In this document: one piece after another, positions 31,149 to 41,722 of the stretch
Layout: the number at the start of each line of letters is the position of its first letter
Numbering within the stretch: the stretch's first letter is position 1
Assembly (NCBI RefSeq): GCF_043290135.1
Contig: NC_134707.1
Coordinates: 80,804,987 to 80,868,986 of the forward strand
Direction of reading: 5' to 3'
Source: Rhipicephalus microplus
Taxonomy: Eukaryota; Arthropoda; Arachnida; Ixodida; Ixodidae
DNA length: 64,000 nt
The notes under the pieces: generated by a model
Seen by the model: only the letters and a program-made list of their open reading frames with translations
What the model was told of the DNA's origin: nothing
Database searches by the model: none
Made by a program: the position numbers and the translations under genes

Positions 31149-34100
31149 TTAGAAAGGGTTGGGACGCCGAATATATCGTTTCAGTCGAGAGACGTGGGCG
31201 ATCTCGGTGTGGCGGCGACGACGATCAGAAGCCGCGTTGACAGGAGCAACGCGATAGTTGACTTCAGATGTTCGTTCCAGGACGGTGTATGGACCGAGAT
31301 ACCGGTGAAGGAATTTTTCGCAGAGCCCAGGTACACGAACAGGTGTCCACAAAAGGACTTCGTCGCCTGGGCGGAACACAACAACTCGACGCTTTGCATC
31401 AATGTCGATTTTTCTCTTGTCCTGAATGGTAGCAGTGTTGGCGCGGGCGATTTCACGGCAGCGGGCGACGCGAGCGGCGAACTCTTCCGGGAGAGATGAA
31501 GATGGATTGGAAGATGTGGACAAAAAGGTGGTGTCCAGAACAAAACTCGGTACACGGCCATACACGAGAAAAAAAGGGCTAAAATTCGTTGTACGCTGTA
31601 TGGCAGTGTTATATGCGAACGTGACAAAAGGAAGTATTGTGTCCCAGTTTTTGTGATCTGGTTGCACGTACATAGAGATCATGTCGGACAAAGTTCGGTG
31701 AAAACGCTCAGTCAGACCATTAGTTTCTGGGTGATACGCTGATGTGGTCTTGTGGATAGTGTTAGAGGCCTTTAAGACTTCAGCAAGGACATGTGAAAGA
31801 AATGTCTTGCCACGGTCGCTAAGGAGCACACGCGGTGCGCCATGTCGTAAAATAATAGCGCGAAGGAAAAAATCGGCCACTTCAGAGGTAGCACCAGATG
31901 AAAGAGCTGCCGTCTCCGCGTAGCGAGTAAGGTGGTCTACGGCAGTAACAATCCAGCGGTGACCGGCTGACGTAAGCGGAAGAGGTCCGTATAAGTCTAT
32001 GCCCACAAATTCAAAGGGAGTGGACGGGCAGGGCAGTGGTTGCAGTGGCCCTGCGGGAAGAGACGTGGTACGTTTTCGGTGCTGGCATGACGCGCAGGAA
32101 GCGACGTACTTGGCGACAGAAGTGGAGAGGCCAGGCCAAAAGCAGCGAGTCCTGAGGCGGTCGTAGGTCTTGTGGAACCCTAAGTGGCCAGCTGTCGCAT
32201 CGTCATGAAACGCTTGTAGAACTTCCAGACGAAGTGAGCGAGGAATGACGGGAACCCATTGGTTACCGAGAGGATGGTAAATTTGCCGACATAATGTTCC
32301 CTCTTGAAGCTTGAAGCGGGCAAGTTGTCGTCTTAGGCGGCTGTTTGGAGCACGCGATAAGCCAGTGAGCCGATCGATGATTGTGCGGCAGTAGGTATCG
32401 GCATGTTGGAGCGAGGCGAGATCTGTGGACGAAAGAAGGTCCGCCGAGGCAACTAACTGTTTCGAAGGAGCAGCCGTCTGTTTGGTCACTTTGGCGGGCG
32501 GTGACGAACAGATGGAAGGGGACACTTCGGCGCTTTGCGAGAGCGGGCAACGGGACAAAGCGTCGGCATCTTGGTGCTCTCGGCCCGACCTATATGTGAC
32601 GCTGTAGTCATACTCTTGCAATCGTAGTACCCAACGGCCAAGGCGTCCCGACAAATTTTTGAGAGACGATAACCAACACAGAGCATGATGGTCAGTCACT
32701 ATTGTGAAATGCCGGCCGTATAAGTAAGGACGAAACTTTTGGATGGACCACACGATGGCGAGACATTCTTGCTCAGTGATGCTGTAGTTTCGCTCAGCAT
32801 GTGACAGAGTACGGCTCGCGTAGGCCACGACTTGTTCTTCGGAAGCTTGGTTCCGCTGAAGAAGGACAGCACCGATGCCAAGTCCACTTGCGTCAGTGTG
32901 TAGCACAGTAGGTGCTGCAGGGTCGAAATGGCGAAGCACTGGCCGTGATGTGAGGCATCGCTTGAGGGTGTGAAAAGCGGCTTCGCAGTCATCCGACCAG
33001 ACAAAGGGTGCGCTCGTGGTCAGAAGTTTGTGCAGAGGAGCCGCAATAGTAGCGAAATCACGTACAAAGCGGCGGAAATACGACGCTAAGCCAAGGAAGC
33101 TGCGGAGGCCTTTCTGTGTGGTTGGTGTAGGAAAGTGCAGCACCGCGGCAACCTTGTCGGGATCGGGCTCAACGCCATGTTTACTGACGACATGACCTAA
33201 TACCTTGATGCTGCGACTGGCAAACCGACACTTCTTAGTGTTGAGCTGGAGACCGGCCTTAGCTAAGCACGTGAGGACTTCGTCTAGCCGTTCCAGGTGC
33301 TGTGAGAAGCTCGACGAAAAAATGACAATGTCGTCCAGGTAGCAAAGGCAGGTCTTCCATTTTAATCCCCGCAGTACCGTGTCTATCATCCGTTCGAATG
33401 TGGCTGGGGCATTGCACAGGCCGAAAGGCATTACATTGAATTCAAAGAGCCCATCTGGCGTAGCAAACGCAGTCTTCTCTTTATCAGACTCGTGCATTGG
33501 AATCTGCCAATAACCGGAGCGCAAGTCGAGACTTGAAAAGTACTCGGCACCTTGTAAAGTATCAAGAGCGTCGTCAATGCGAGGCATTGGGTAGACGTCC
33601 TTACGAGTGATTTTGTTGAGTGATCTGTAATCAATGCAAAACCGTACTGAGCCATCCTTTTTTTTCACTAGTACGACAGGAGAAGACCATGCGCTTGTCG
33701 AAGGCCTGATGACGTTGCGCGCGAGCATGTCGTTGACTTGTTCTTCTATAAGCTTGCGCTCAGAAGCCGACACACGGTAAGGGCGGCGGCGAATCACACG
33801 GGATCCGTCGGTGTCGATACGATGGGCGGTCACTGTTGTTTGACCCAGACCTTCGGAACAAACGTCAAAGCAAGTTTTGTGCTTCATTAATAACGCTAGC
33901 AAGGCATCCGTTTGCGTTGGGTTGAGATGTTCACACAAAGTGGCCTTGAGAGCAGGAAATGCATCTTCCGCTGGCATACACTTTGAGAATGACGAAGCAG
34001 ATGAACCAGTGACGACACAAAGCGGTGCTTCTTCGGTAATGCTGGCAACAGTGGTCCCCTCAGGCAAAAGAAGCGGTTCTGGCGTCGTGTTGCAGGCCGT

Positions 34101-34705
34101 GATGCTTGCATAACCACTGGAGAACCGCACTAAACAAGATGCGATGGTGATCCCTCGAAAAATGCAGCGCTGGCAAGGAGCAACCAGAGCGTCACCATCT
34201 AGAATGTCACGTGACTTGATCGTAAGGACACGTTCTCGTCCGGGAGGCAGGAGGAAATCCGCAGCTGTCACAAGGTTGGGCGACGAAAGGTCGGCAGCAG
34301 AAGAAAGCTCAGTGTCCGTAATACGAATGAGGGGCCGACCACACGAAATTACAGCAGACGCCGCTGACAAGAAGTCCCAGCCTAAGATTATCTGATGAGC
34401 GCACGAAGACAGCACAGCCAATTGTATGTGATGACGGATTCCATCGATGAGAATACGAGCAGTGCACAACCCGGTCGGGCGAATTGGACTGTCATTAGCA
34501 CCGCATAACATGGGACCGGCATAAGGAGTTTGCACTTTACGCAGGCGAAAACACAATTCACGATCAATTACTGAAATTGCGGCTCCAGTGTCTATAAGGG
34601 CGTCAACAAAAACACCTTCCACAGAAACAGGCAGTAAATTAGCTGGACGAGACGGAGGAGTTGTAGCGTTCCGACGACAAGCAGTTTCCCCTCCAAAAAC
34701 TGCAC
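31149..34705 (-). CDS. Gypsy-2 pol: protease, RT, RNase H, integrase
   Basis: One uninterrupted frame of more than 1157 residues; no ATG is expected because it overlaps the gag end in the -1 frame. In order (counting from 34622): protease ALIDTGAAISVID near residue 10 and IILGWDFL; RT with VRFCIDYRSLN, FSSLDLRSGYWQI and CYLDDIVIF near 427; RNase H with VLHTDASGLGIGAVL near 576; integrase zinc region GHLGFHKTYDRLRTRCFWP and CASCQHRK near 810-850; DDE core GIDLYGPLP, LLSDRG and YHPETNGLTERFHRTL; C-terminal LGPYTVLERTSEVNY (GPY/F module). All catalytic motifs are present and no stop or frameshift was found, so this copy may be recently active. A natural -1 shift from gag would be needed for expression. 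Confidence 0.93.
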
Positions 34706-34708
34706 CTT

Positions 34709-35938
34709 CTAGTTTTCCGAGTCCCGAGAGATCGGAGCGGGACGCAAGGGTGATGACGTACGCCGAAACGGTGACGGAGAACGGCGGCGAGATGAACGAG
34801 ACGGATGAGGCCCAGCATGAGACCGTGGAGGGGAGGGCGACTGACGGAAGGTGGATGGATACGGTGCGGGATCGTATTCATCGGGTCTCGGGGAAAAGTC
34901 TCTCTCGTAAGCTGCGTAACCACGTCGTTCATCCTGCTGACGGCGGCGGCAGAAACGGGATATATGACCCCTTATGCCACAGTAGAAGCAGATGGGGCGG
35001 GGAGGACGCCATGTACAATAGTGGCGTGGCCTTGGCGCATGCGTTGTCATCGCAGCCACATGGTCGCATCCGACGTCCGCAGGCATGGTTGGAACTGGTG
35101 CAGGGGCCCGCGATGCAACTTCTGCGTACGAAGGCACTGGGAAGCGCACAGGAGACGGGGCATGTGCAGCGCTTGTCATTGATGCCAGTTCGTCCTTGAT
35201 TATCTCTCGCAGGTTGGGAGGAGGTGTGTGGACAGACGCAACGGTAGGGTTGCCTGGAATAAGGCCGTGAAGTTCTTCTCTGACAATTGTGCGGATAAGG
35301 GCCCGCAATTCATGCTCTTTGGTAAAGCGAGCGTCGCAGGAGGCGTGTGGAAGGCGCATGGAATGAAGCGCGTCCAGGCGTTGGCATGTAGTGATGACGT
35401 CCCGGACGGTAGTCGGATTCTGAATCACGAGAGCATTGAAGGCCACAGAGTTGATGCCTTTCAGTAGATGTCGGACGCGGTCGGCCTCCGTCATGTCATT
35501 TTGTGCTCGGCGACAGAGAGCCAGAATATCTTCAATGTAGGACGTATACGATTCGTCGTCTCCTTGAATTCGGGTTGCGAGCTTCTGTTTCGCTACTAGA
35601 GAACATCCTGCAGACGTGCCAAATACCTGACGGAGATGCCCCGTGAAGGCCGACCAATTGGAGAAGTCGCTCTCGTGGTTGTAATACCAGGTTTTAGCGA
35701 CGCCATCGAGGTAAAAAGGAACGTAGCGCAGTTTGTGCGCCTCGTCCCAATAATTACAAACGCTGGTTCGATCATAACTGTCGAGCCATTCTTCGACGTC
35801 TTCGTTGCGAAGGCCGGAAAATACCGGAGGGTCTCGATGAGAGGTACTCACGGTGTAGTGAAGCCTAAGTGGCTGAGAAGGAGCGGTTGCAGCAGTGGGC
35901 GGGTTGGGTTCTGCCATTGCTGTTGCTTGAGGGCACAA
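34709..35938 (-). CDS. Gypsy-2 gag polyprotein
   Basis: A 409-residue intact frame. Capsid-like region DPPVFSGLRNEDVEEWLDSY, with AKTWYYNHESDFSNWSAF and later DESYTSYIEDILALCRRA, follows the Ty3/Gypsy gag pattern. A single CCHC knuckle CFYCGIRGHISRFC lies near residue 320. The tail is rich in Ser, Pro and Arg. The frame ends at about 34709, while the pol frame, one base back, is open across the end, so gag and pol are linked by an overlap. It would form the particle shell. Confidence 0.92.
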   Translation of the reverse strand: MCPQATAMAEPNPPTAATAPSQPLRLHYTVSTSHRDPPVFSGLRNEDVEEWLDSYDRTSVCNYWDEAHKLRYVPFYLDGVAKTWYYNHESDFSNWSAFTGHLRQVFGTSAGCSLVAKQKLATRIQGDDESYTSYIEDILALCRRAQNDMTEADRVRHLLKGINSVAFNALVIQNPTTVRDVITTCQRLDALHSMRLPHASCDARFTKEHELRALIRTIVREELHGLIPGNPTVASVHTPPPNLREIIKDELASMTSAAHAPSPVRFPVPSYAEVASRAPAPVPTMPADVGCDHVAAMTTHAPRPRHYCTWRPPRPICFYCGIRGHISRFCRRRQQDERRGYAAYERDFSPRPDEYDPAPYPSTFRQSPSPPRSHAGPHPSRSSRRRSPSPFRRTSSPLRPAPISRDSEN

Positions 35939-36015
35939 CCGTCGACCAGACCGGAGCTCCAGGGGTGACGGGTAGAGCAGGAGGACGTAGGAACCAAAGC
36001 ACGCTCCACCACTTA

Positions 36016-36164
36016 TGAGACCACGTCCGGTACGGCAGCAACCAGGTTATCCTTCTTTAATCCAGGCGCACGAGCCAGAGAGCCAGCCCGCGTGACATAC
36101 GATGATGATCACTACAATGGTTTGGTCATGCAGATGAAGATGAAGTACATAGTCAGCGCTCACA
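36016..36164 (-). repeat. Gypsy-2 5' LTR (149 bp)
   Basis: Identical to the copy at 30965-31113. It is the transcription-start side of the element on the - strand. Confidence 0.95.
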
Positions 36165-38041
36165 ATATAATAATATTATTTTAACAACCTTGCGTTTCAA
36201 TCTCGTTTTCATTGCACTGCCGAACCGGGTCTGAGAGGTCATGCACAAATAAGTGCTTTGTTTAGGCTCTGCTCTGCAACGCGCGCTCACCAGGCAACCG
36301 GCTGTCTTTCCGATGAAGGCATTTCATAATTTGAAATAATTATTCCGGGCAGTTAACTAATCGGCGTCACAAGTTAACCTGTGCTTCTTATATCATGCCT
36401 ACGCAGCGGTCGAACCAAAACAATTTGTTTCACCCCAGCTTGATTCCTAAGAACCAAGCTCTTAGAGAAAAACCAATCTTCGCATAGTAGTAAAGTACAA
36501 CTTCAAAATCCCGTAAACACCACTCTTACCGCCAGACGACTCTCGGTAAGCGAGAAAACGCGCGGAAATAAAGTGCGGGTGGCGACGCTGCCGTGATATT
36601 CGAGCACTGAACACCATGACGTCATTAATTTTCGACGTTGTCTACTGGGGCCCAAGTAGCTTTTGATCGATAAAAATGAAGTACATTGGCATCGGCTGGT
36701 GCCATAGACATAGCCTACGAAGTTTTAGATAACTTCATCGTGCCAATGCCGCGAAAATTCGAACAATACGTTTAGAATTGGCAGACCTGACGCGTGGCAA
36801 TTTTGGCGCGAAAAATAAATATGCAGCTTCACCCTTAATTTTATATTATAAGAAGGAACGAATGATAGTGAAACTTATGGCGATAGCGTTATCGGAGTGC
36901 AGTTTATGGATCTAAACCAAGTCATTGCTGCTCTTTAATGTCCCTTTCAAGCTCGAAGTGAAACGTCGGGTGTCCGCAAAAAACCCTCCGCGCCGTTGCT
37001 TAGCAACCGTGCCATCCTACGGCGACAGTCCGCGCAGACGCCGGGCCAGGTTTGCCCGCAGCAAGAGCCAGGCTCGAGCAGCCGGAAGGCCCGCCCTTTT
37101 ACTGGGGGTGCGACAGCCAGCTTGGCGCGTTGGCTCTATCCCTGGAGCTTGGACACTGTTGCATAGTCTGTGTCAGGCTGTGGCTCCATTATATATACTC
37201 TGCCTACACCAAGGAAAGACCCAGTATAAGTCCAGACGGCGACATCAAGTCCCTAATATCGATCAGCTTCGGTGGTTCCAGCTTCTTAAGACAACCCTGT
37301 AATGCCTTTAAGCAGCTATGCCTTGAGGACAATTGTGAGAAAACCCCTTTAGCCTTCATTTCGAGTTCATTCAAAGAAAGAACTGCGTAAAGCATTATTT
37401 CATGCACAGCTTAATTAGCCCTAACTCTGACTGAAATACGTTGGTAAAACATGTAAATTTGGTGTAACTTCATTATCTCGCGTTAAATGTAAGTGGACCA
37501 GTTCGTTACTGATTTTCGGGCTTTGAATTCAGTGTATAAGATAATATACACCAAACATAACAGGTTCGAGCTTTATACGGCTAGTGTAAACGTTCCTGTT
37601 TAAAACTGTTTTCCTGACATTCCTGAAACCCGAAGCAAATTATCGATCAGAAATGCTTGAAAGAGGAAAAAACAAGAAAGAAAAAAAGAAACACGAAACA
37701 AAAAAAAACGAAAATGTTTAGTATTGGCGGGAATATTGGCGCCAGTATCTTTAGGAGGCGTGACTACACGAGTTTGTTCCGGGTGAAAATTATGCGTAAA
37801 ATAAGTATTTGACTGTACACTTTATCTATTCATCTACAGGCCGCTTCGTCACGGTGCCTATTCATCATTTTGATCGATATTGATTTTTGCGACGCGTTGA
37901 CCCGAGAGCTCCGCTCGAAGAAAAACGGCAATAAACACGCATCTTTTAGACTGCACTTCCAGCAGCACGTATTGTTGCCATAATGTTAAAGCAACGTGTG
38001 CAGTGTTAAAGAATCATTTACAAAGTTGCGCCAACAATTAG
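36165..38041. other. intronic sequence without recognised features
   Basis: AT-rich sequence with a more GC-rich block at 36980-37260. Chance open frames there show no known motif. Confidence 0.4.
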
Positions 38042-38600
38042 TATTTTTTTTTTAATTTCTACAGACTGCAGCCCAATTCAGGGCTATATTAGGAATGGTA
38101 TAGAATGGAATACTAGGTATCAGAAAGAAATGCGAGCAAATATTACAAAGGGAAAAGCAAGCACGCTCGCAACAAAACAAAAGTGGAAATGAAGTCGATT
38201 ATGATGTTCAACGACTCCAGCTATGAAGTTACCTAGAGGTAAGGAGCGAACATTACCAGGCAGAGAATTCCACAGTTCTATCGCACGCGAAAAAAGAAAA
38301 AAAAACACTGTATTTAGGAGTATTAGTACTACGAGCAAAGAAAGGTGTTACATTCAAAGCTTGGGGGCTACAGGCACAACTTTCATCGAAAGATGTGATG
38401 AGGTTAATGGCAGAAAGGCTGGAGGAGGCGTTAATATTTATACACACAACTTTAACGCTTCGTTTTGATATCGCGGAAGTTGTGACGCCATGTTAAATGA
38501 TGAAGGTTGGTGGCAAGGAAGAAGTTACGGTTGAAGTTGTCAAAAACTAAACAGATGGATTTTCGCTAAATGTTATACTTCACAAGCTACTCTAGAAACC
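38042..38600 (-). mobile_element. CR1/L2-like LINE 3' fragment
   Basis: The - strand encodes FSRAIELWNSLPGNVRSLPL followed by GNFIAGVVEHH, the 'R.IELWNSLP' block near the C-terminus of many CR1/L2-type ORF2 proteins. Downstream lie a short 3' UTR and an A-rich tail (T-rich on +, near 38044-38055). The upstream part is degraded and its limit is not clear. No RT core remains. Confidence 0.65.
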
Positions 38601-39317
38601 AAGTATTGCTCGAAACCGAACGGTAAAACTTTGCTTTGTAATTTAAACCTTCATCTCTCTCTTTATCTAATGTTTGTGTGACATTCAAAGCCAGTGAAGT
38701 ATCAAGAAAAACGTGGATCAAAGCAGCTAACCTATTTGTACTTCAGTGCAATCAATTTATTTCAGAGTGTAGGCTAATATATGTGCATCTGTTTCGTCAT
38801 AATGGGTTTTAGCCTCGCGGTTGTGTATTCACAACAACAAAACTAACACTGACACTGTAGACACACGCGCACGAAAACGGTTGGGTGCGTGTATTAGACT
38901 TTGCATGACCTTATTATTTAACACCCTGATGTGCACAAACAACAGAAAAATTAGGGGACCCTAAAGCTTCGCCTATAGGAGTTGAACGCGATAGCGACAT
39001 TCTGTTCGTAGTGCGTGCTTCAAACACTGCATGAAGCCTGTTTGAATTTGCTATGCACCCACTACGCGGACTTAAGAGTATAGGTGCAGTAGCGTGTGAA
39101 GCTTTTGTAGTGGGGCACCGGCTTCCAACCATGGAGTTATGATAGTCACATGTTCTGACGTCCATTGGCAATGGATGCTTGACCACGCATCATTACTGCA
39201 ATATTTCATGCTACATTGCGAAGAATATGTACAGGACGGGTGTGTTTGTGAAGAATGAAAACTACTTTCACTGCATTTCCAAAGAGAGGAAGTTTTTTTC
39301 AATGTTTGCGAAAGTAG
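38601..39317. other. intronic sequence without recognised features
   Basis: No gene or element identified. Confidence 0.4.
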
Positions 39318-39552
39318 AGGCATGGCCGTGTGGTAGAACATTTGCTTGCCACGCAAACAACCCGGGTTCCATCCACACTCGGGCCCCCAAACCCCTGGTT
39401 CGGTTCCCACTCTGCTCCAGGGTGTTTTTCTCATTTATTTTATTTACATCATCGATTTTGGTCGAGCATAGGATGGTGATTTTTTGCTTGCAACCAACGA
39501 CGTCGACACGGAATTCCTGCGAAATGAGCTCTTTAACGCTATCGCGTTAATA
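39318..39552 (+). mobile_element. SINE with tRNA-Gly-like head
   Basis: The head ATGGCCGTGTGGTAGAACA, then TTGCCACGCAAACAACCCGGG and GGGTTCCATCC, resembles tRNA-Gly(GCC): box A and box B positions are kept and GCC sits in the anticodon region. It cannot fold as a full tRNA. The body ends GAGCTCTTTAACGCTATCGC. Different from the 17467/22726 family. Confidence 0.6.
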
Positions 39553-40467
39553 AATAACACCCGGAAAACAGTCTGACATAACCCATGTCACAACGCACAA
39601 AGTGAGCAACGAAGATTCTGTAGCGCCGCGAGGAAATGCATTTTTAAACTCTAGCTAGAGTTGGCAGCGGCACCCTGCATACTGACGACAATGATCGGGA
39701 TGGTGAGCAATAGGCGGCAACGGCATCTACGGAAATTTCATTAAATATCTCATGTCGTGGAATGTGTGTGCTGACGATGAAGCGAGGCAAAAAATATCCA
39801 GAAAAGGGAAGCAGATTCCGCCCTGGCGCTACTTCGTTCTTACATGTTAATGAAGGCCAAGTGAGCGGTTCTTAACGAGAAGCATTTCTTTACGTACTGC
39901 AGGCACATTTTGCGTATCCATCCATCCGTCCGTCCATCTGTCTACGTCTGGGTGCACTCGTGATCACCCCCTTCACTTGGGTTAACCAAAATTTGTGATG
40001 GTAAGGTGGTTCAACAAAGGTACACCTTGTGATGGCATGACTAATGGGACAATCTCGTCAAGTATTTCGTAAAACCCTTTCCACCAGGCAGGTTGGCCAC
40101 GTACCCATATACAAATGGCGGATATTTGCCAGAGGTTTTTGACAGTTTACATCCCAGGAACGGAAAGAGGAGACAGACAGACAGATTTATTAATATATTG
40201 AGGGACTACAGGCGATAATAAGTTGCTGGGGCCCTGGGATCGCCGCTGGCTCTTGCAATGTCGCAATAGAGAGGCCATGTACAATCTTTTGCCAGTGTCG
40301 TTAGTCTGTGCTGCTATAAGTTATCATGATATTGTACCAACAAGCCCAGATCGCCACCCCATCGGCCGTGCCTCTCCACTCTTTCATGGGCACTCTGCCC
40401 AGCTGTTAGAAATTTTAATCGTTAAGAGAAAGCGGACATCGCCAACATTTCCTTGATGAAAGCAAAA
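39553..40467. other. intronic sequence without recognised features
   Basis: No gene. The stretch TACCAACAAGCCCAGATCGC near 40336 matches CATACCAACAAGCCCAAATCGC near 483, so a dispersed repeat occurs in both places. Confidence 0.4.
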
Positions 40468-40562
40468 AATAATTCTGGTCTCCGCGAGAACCGAACCACA
40501 GCATTCGGCGTGGTCATCGAGCATTTTACCACAAAGCCACGACGGCTCTCGGAGCTGCTTTG
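40468..40562 (-). mobile_element. tRNA-like SINE head
   Basis: On the - strand, GTGGCTTTGTGGTAAAATGC and then GGTTCGGTTCTCG mimic box A and box B of a tRNA promoter with normal spacing. No clear body or duplication was found. Confidence 0.45.
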
Positions 40563-41097
40563 GAAAAGACTTTATGCAGCTGTAATGCCGTGGAAACATC
40601 AACTGAGGTTGTACTTATTGCTATCTAACTTTATAAACTCCAAGACACAGGCTTCACGCCGAGTTACAAGAACCAGGAAACGGTTTTGAAGATTCTGTAC
40701 AAACACCATAGGTCGGTAGACGAAGTCCCAAGGGCCATATGCAAACCAAGTTGAGCTCTCTGCGTAAACTTTGCGATTTATTACAACGCTTAAAAGCGGC
40801 GAATCACTATAGATTGTTCCGGCTCAACCAAAGGCGTTTTAAAACACCGATAAAGAGAGCGACATGCTCTGCCCACTTCACATCGACGCGGCTGCTGATC
40901 TGATTGGCTGTGGAACGCGTGACACAGGCCGCGTCGACGCGGAGCTTAGCCCCGAGCCCTTGAAGTAAGGGTTGGGGTGAAAGGTGGAGCTCTAGAGGAG
41001 GGTACCCATTCATTACTCGTAGCTCCAATAACAAGGGTTGTTCAGTGGAATTATGGTGCCACTGATTTGCTGCAGTAGTGGTCTAATAAAAAAAATC
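40563..41097. other. intronic sequence without recognised features
   Basis: No gene or element identified. The start of the CCGT-type dispersed repeat (CTCCACGGAGTGGATGATGG) follows at 41103. Confidence 0.4.
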
Positions 41098-41251
41098 CAG
41101 CATCTCCACGGAGTGGATGATGGTGAGGTGGACGAAGCTCCGTAGGTTTTTCAGTGGTACCTTGAATTTTCGGAGTACCGCGCCGCTTCCAGCTCTCGCA
41201 TTCCGGGATGCGCATCTTGATGCAAACGTTTCTCAGACGGTGCGCGACAAG

Positions 41252-41312
41252 CCAACACCCTCTAGACTAGCTAAGGCCTCTCCACTCCTCGGTGACGTCA
41301 CCACACCACGAC
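41252..41312 (+). repeat. inverted repeat arm, left
   Basis: CCAACACCCTCTAGACTAGC and about 40 further bases match, inverted, the arm at 45290-45370. Confidence 0.75.
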
Positions 41313-41417
41313 GGGCGCGGAGGACGCGTTTTCAGAAAGACGCATTGCTTCCGCCGCTCGTTCGCGTACTTATGGCGCGTTGCAAGCTCTCCATTCGTTC
41401 TCGTTTTTGTGCCGTGG

Positions 41418-41517
<100 letters not shown>

Positions 41518-41722
41518 GTAGATTCAACAGTCTTTTAAAAGAGTATGCGTCTTTTCTATTTGTTTTACGGCAACCAAAGTCAGACTCTTCATAATCTATA
41601 TATATTTACTTCACTCAACAATACACAAATGAACCATGTTGGGTGTAACAAAAATGTTTATTAAAATATATAAATGGTCAAGTGCACGTGACGTTTTACA
41701 GACAAGTGAAAGTACCGAACCG

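Larger units (their letters stand above)
30965..36164 (-). mobile_element. Gypsy-2: complete Ty3/Gypsy LTR retrotransposon, coding frames open
   Basis: A 5200-bp element on the - strand with two 149-bp LTRs that are identical base for base, gag, and a single long pol. There is no env. On the - strand the LTR starts TGTGAGCGCT and ends GACGTGGTCTCA. After a 4-base spacer (TAAG), TGGTGGAGCG begins the primer-binding site. A polypurine tract (a run of seven G with flanking purines) lies next to the 3' LTR near 31114-31130. The flanks are AT-rich; a clear target duplication could not be fixed (TATTA against ATATA; ATAT is possible if the LTR is two bases longer). Confidence 0.95.

Noticed and set aside
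31041..31656. + strand frames over the Gypsy-2 3' end, and 34588-35200
   Set aside because: Antisense to clear integrase and gag sequence.
30965..36164. Gypsy-2 (and Gypsy-1) as an endogenous virus with envelope
   Set aside because: No env-like frame follows pol in either element; the space from the end of pol to the LTR is too short in Gypsy-2.
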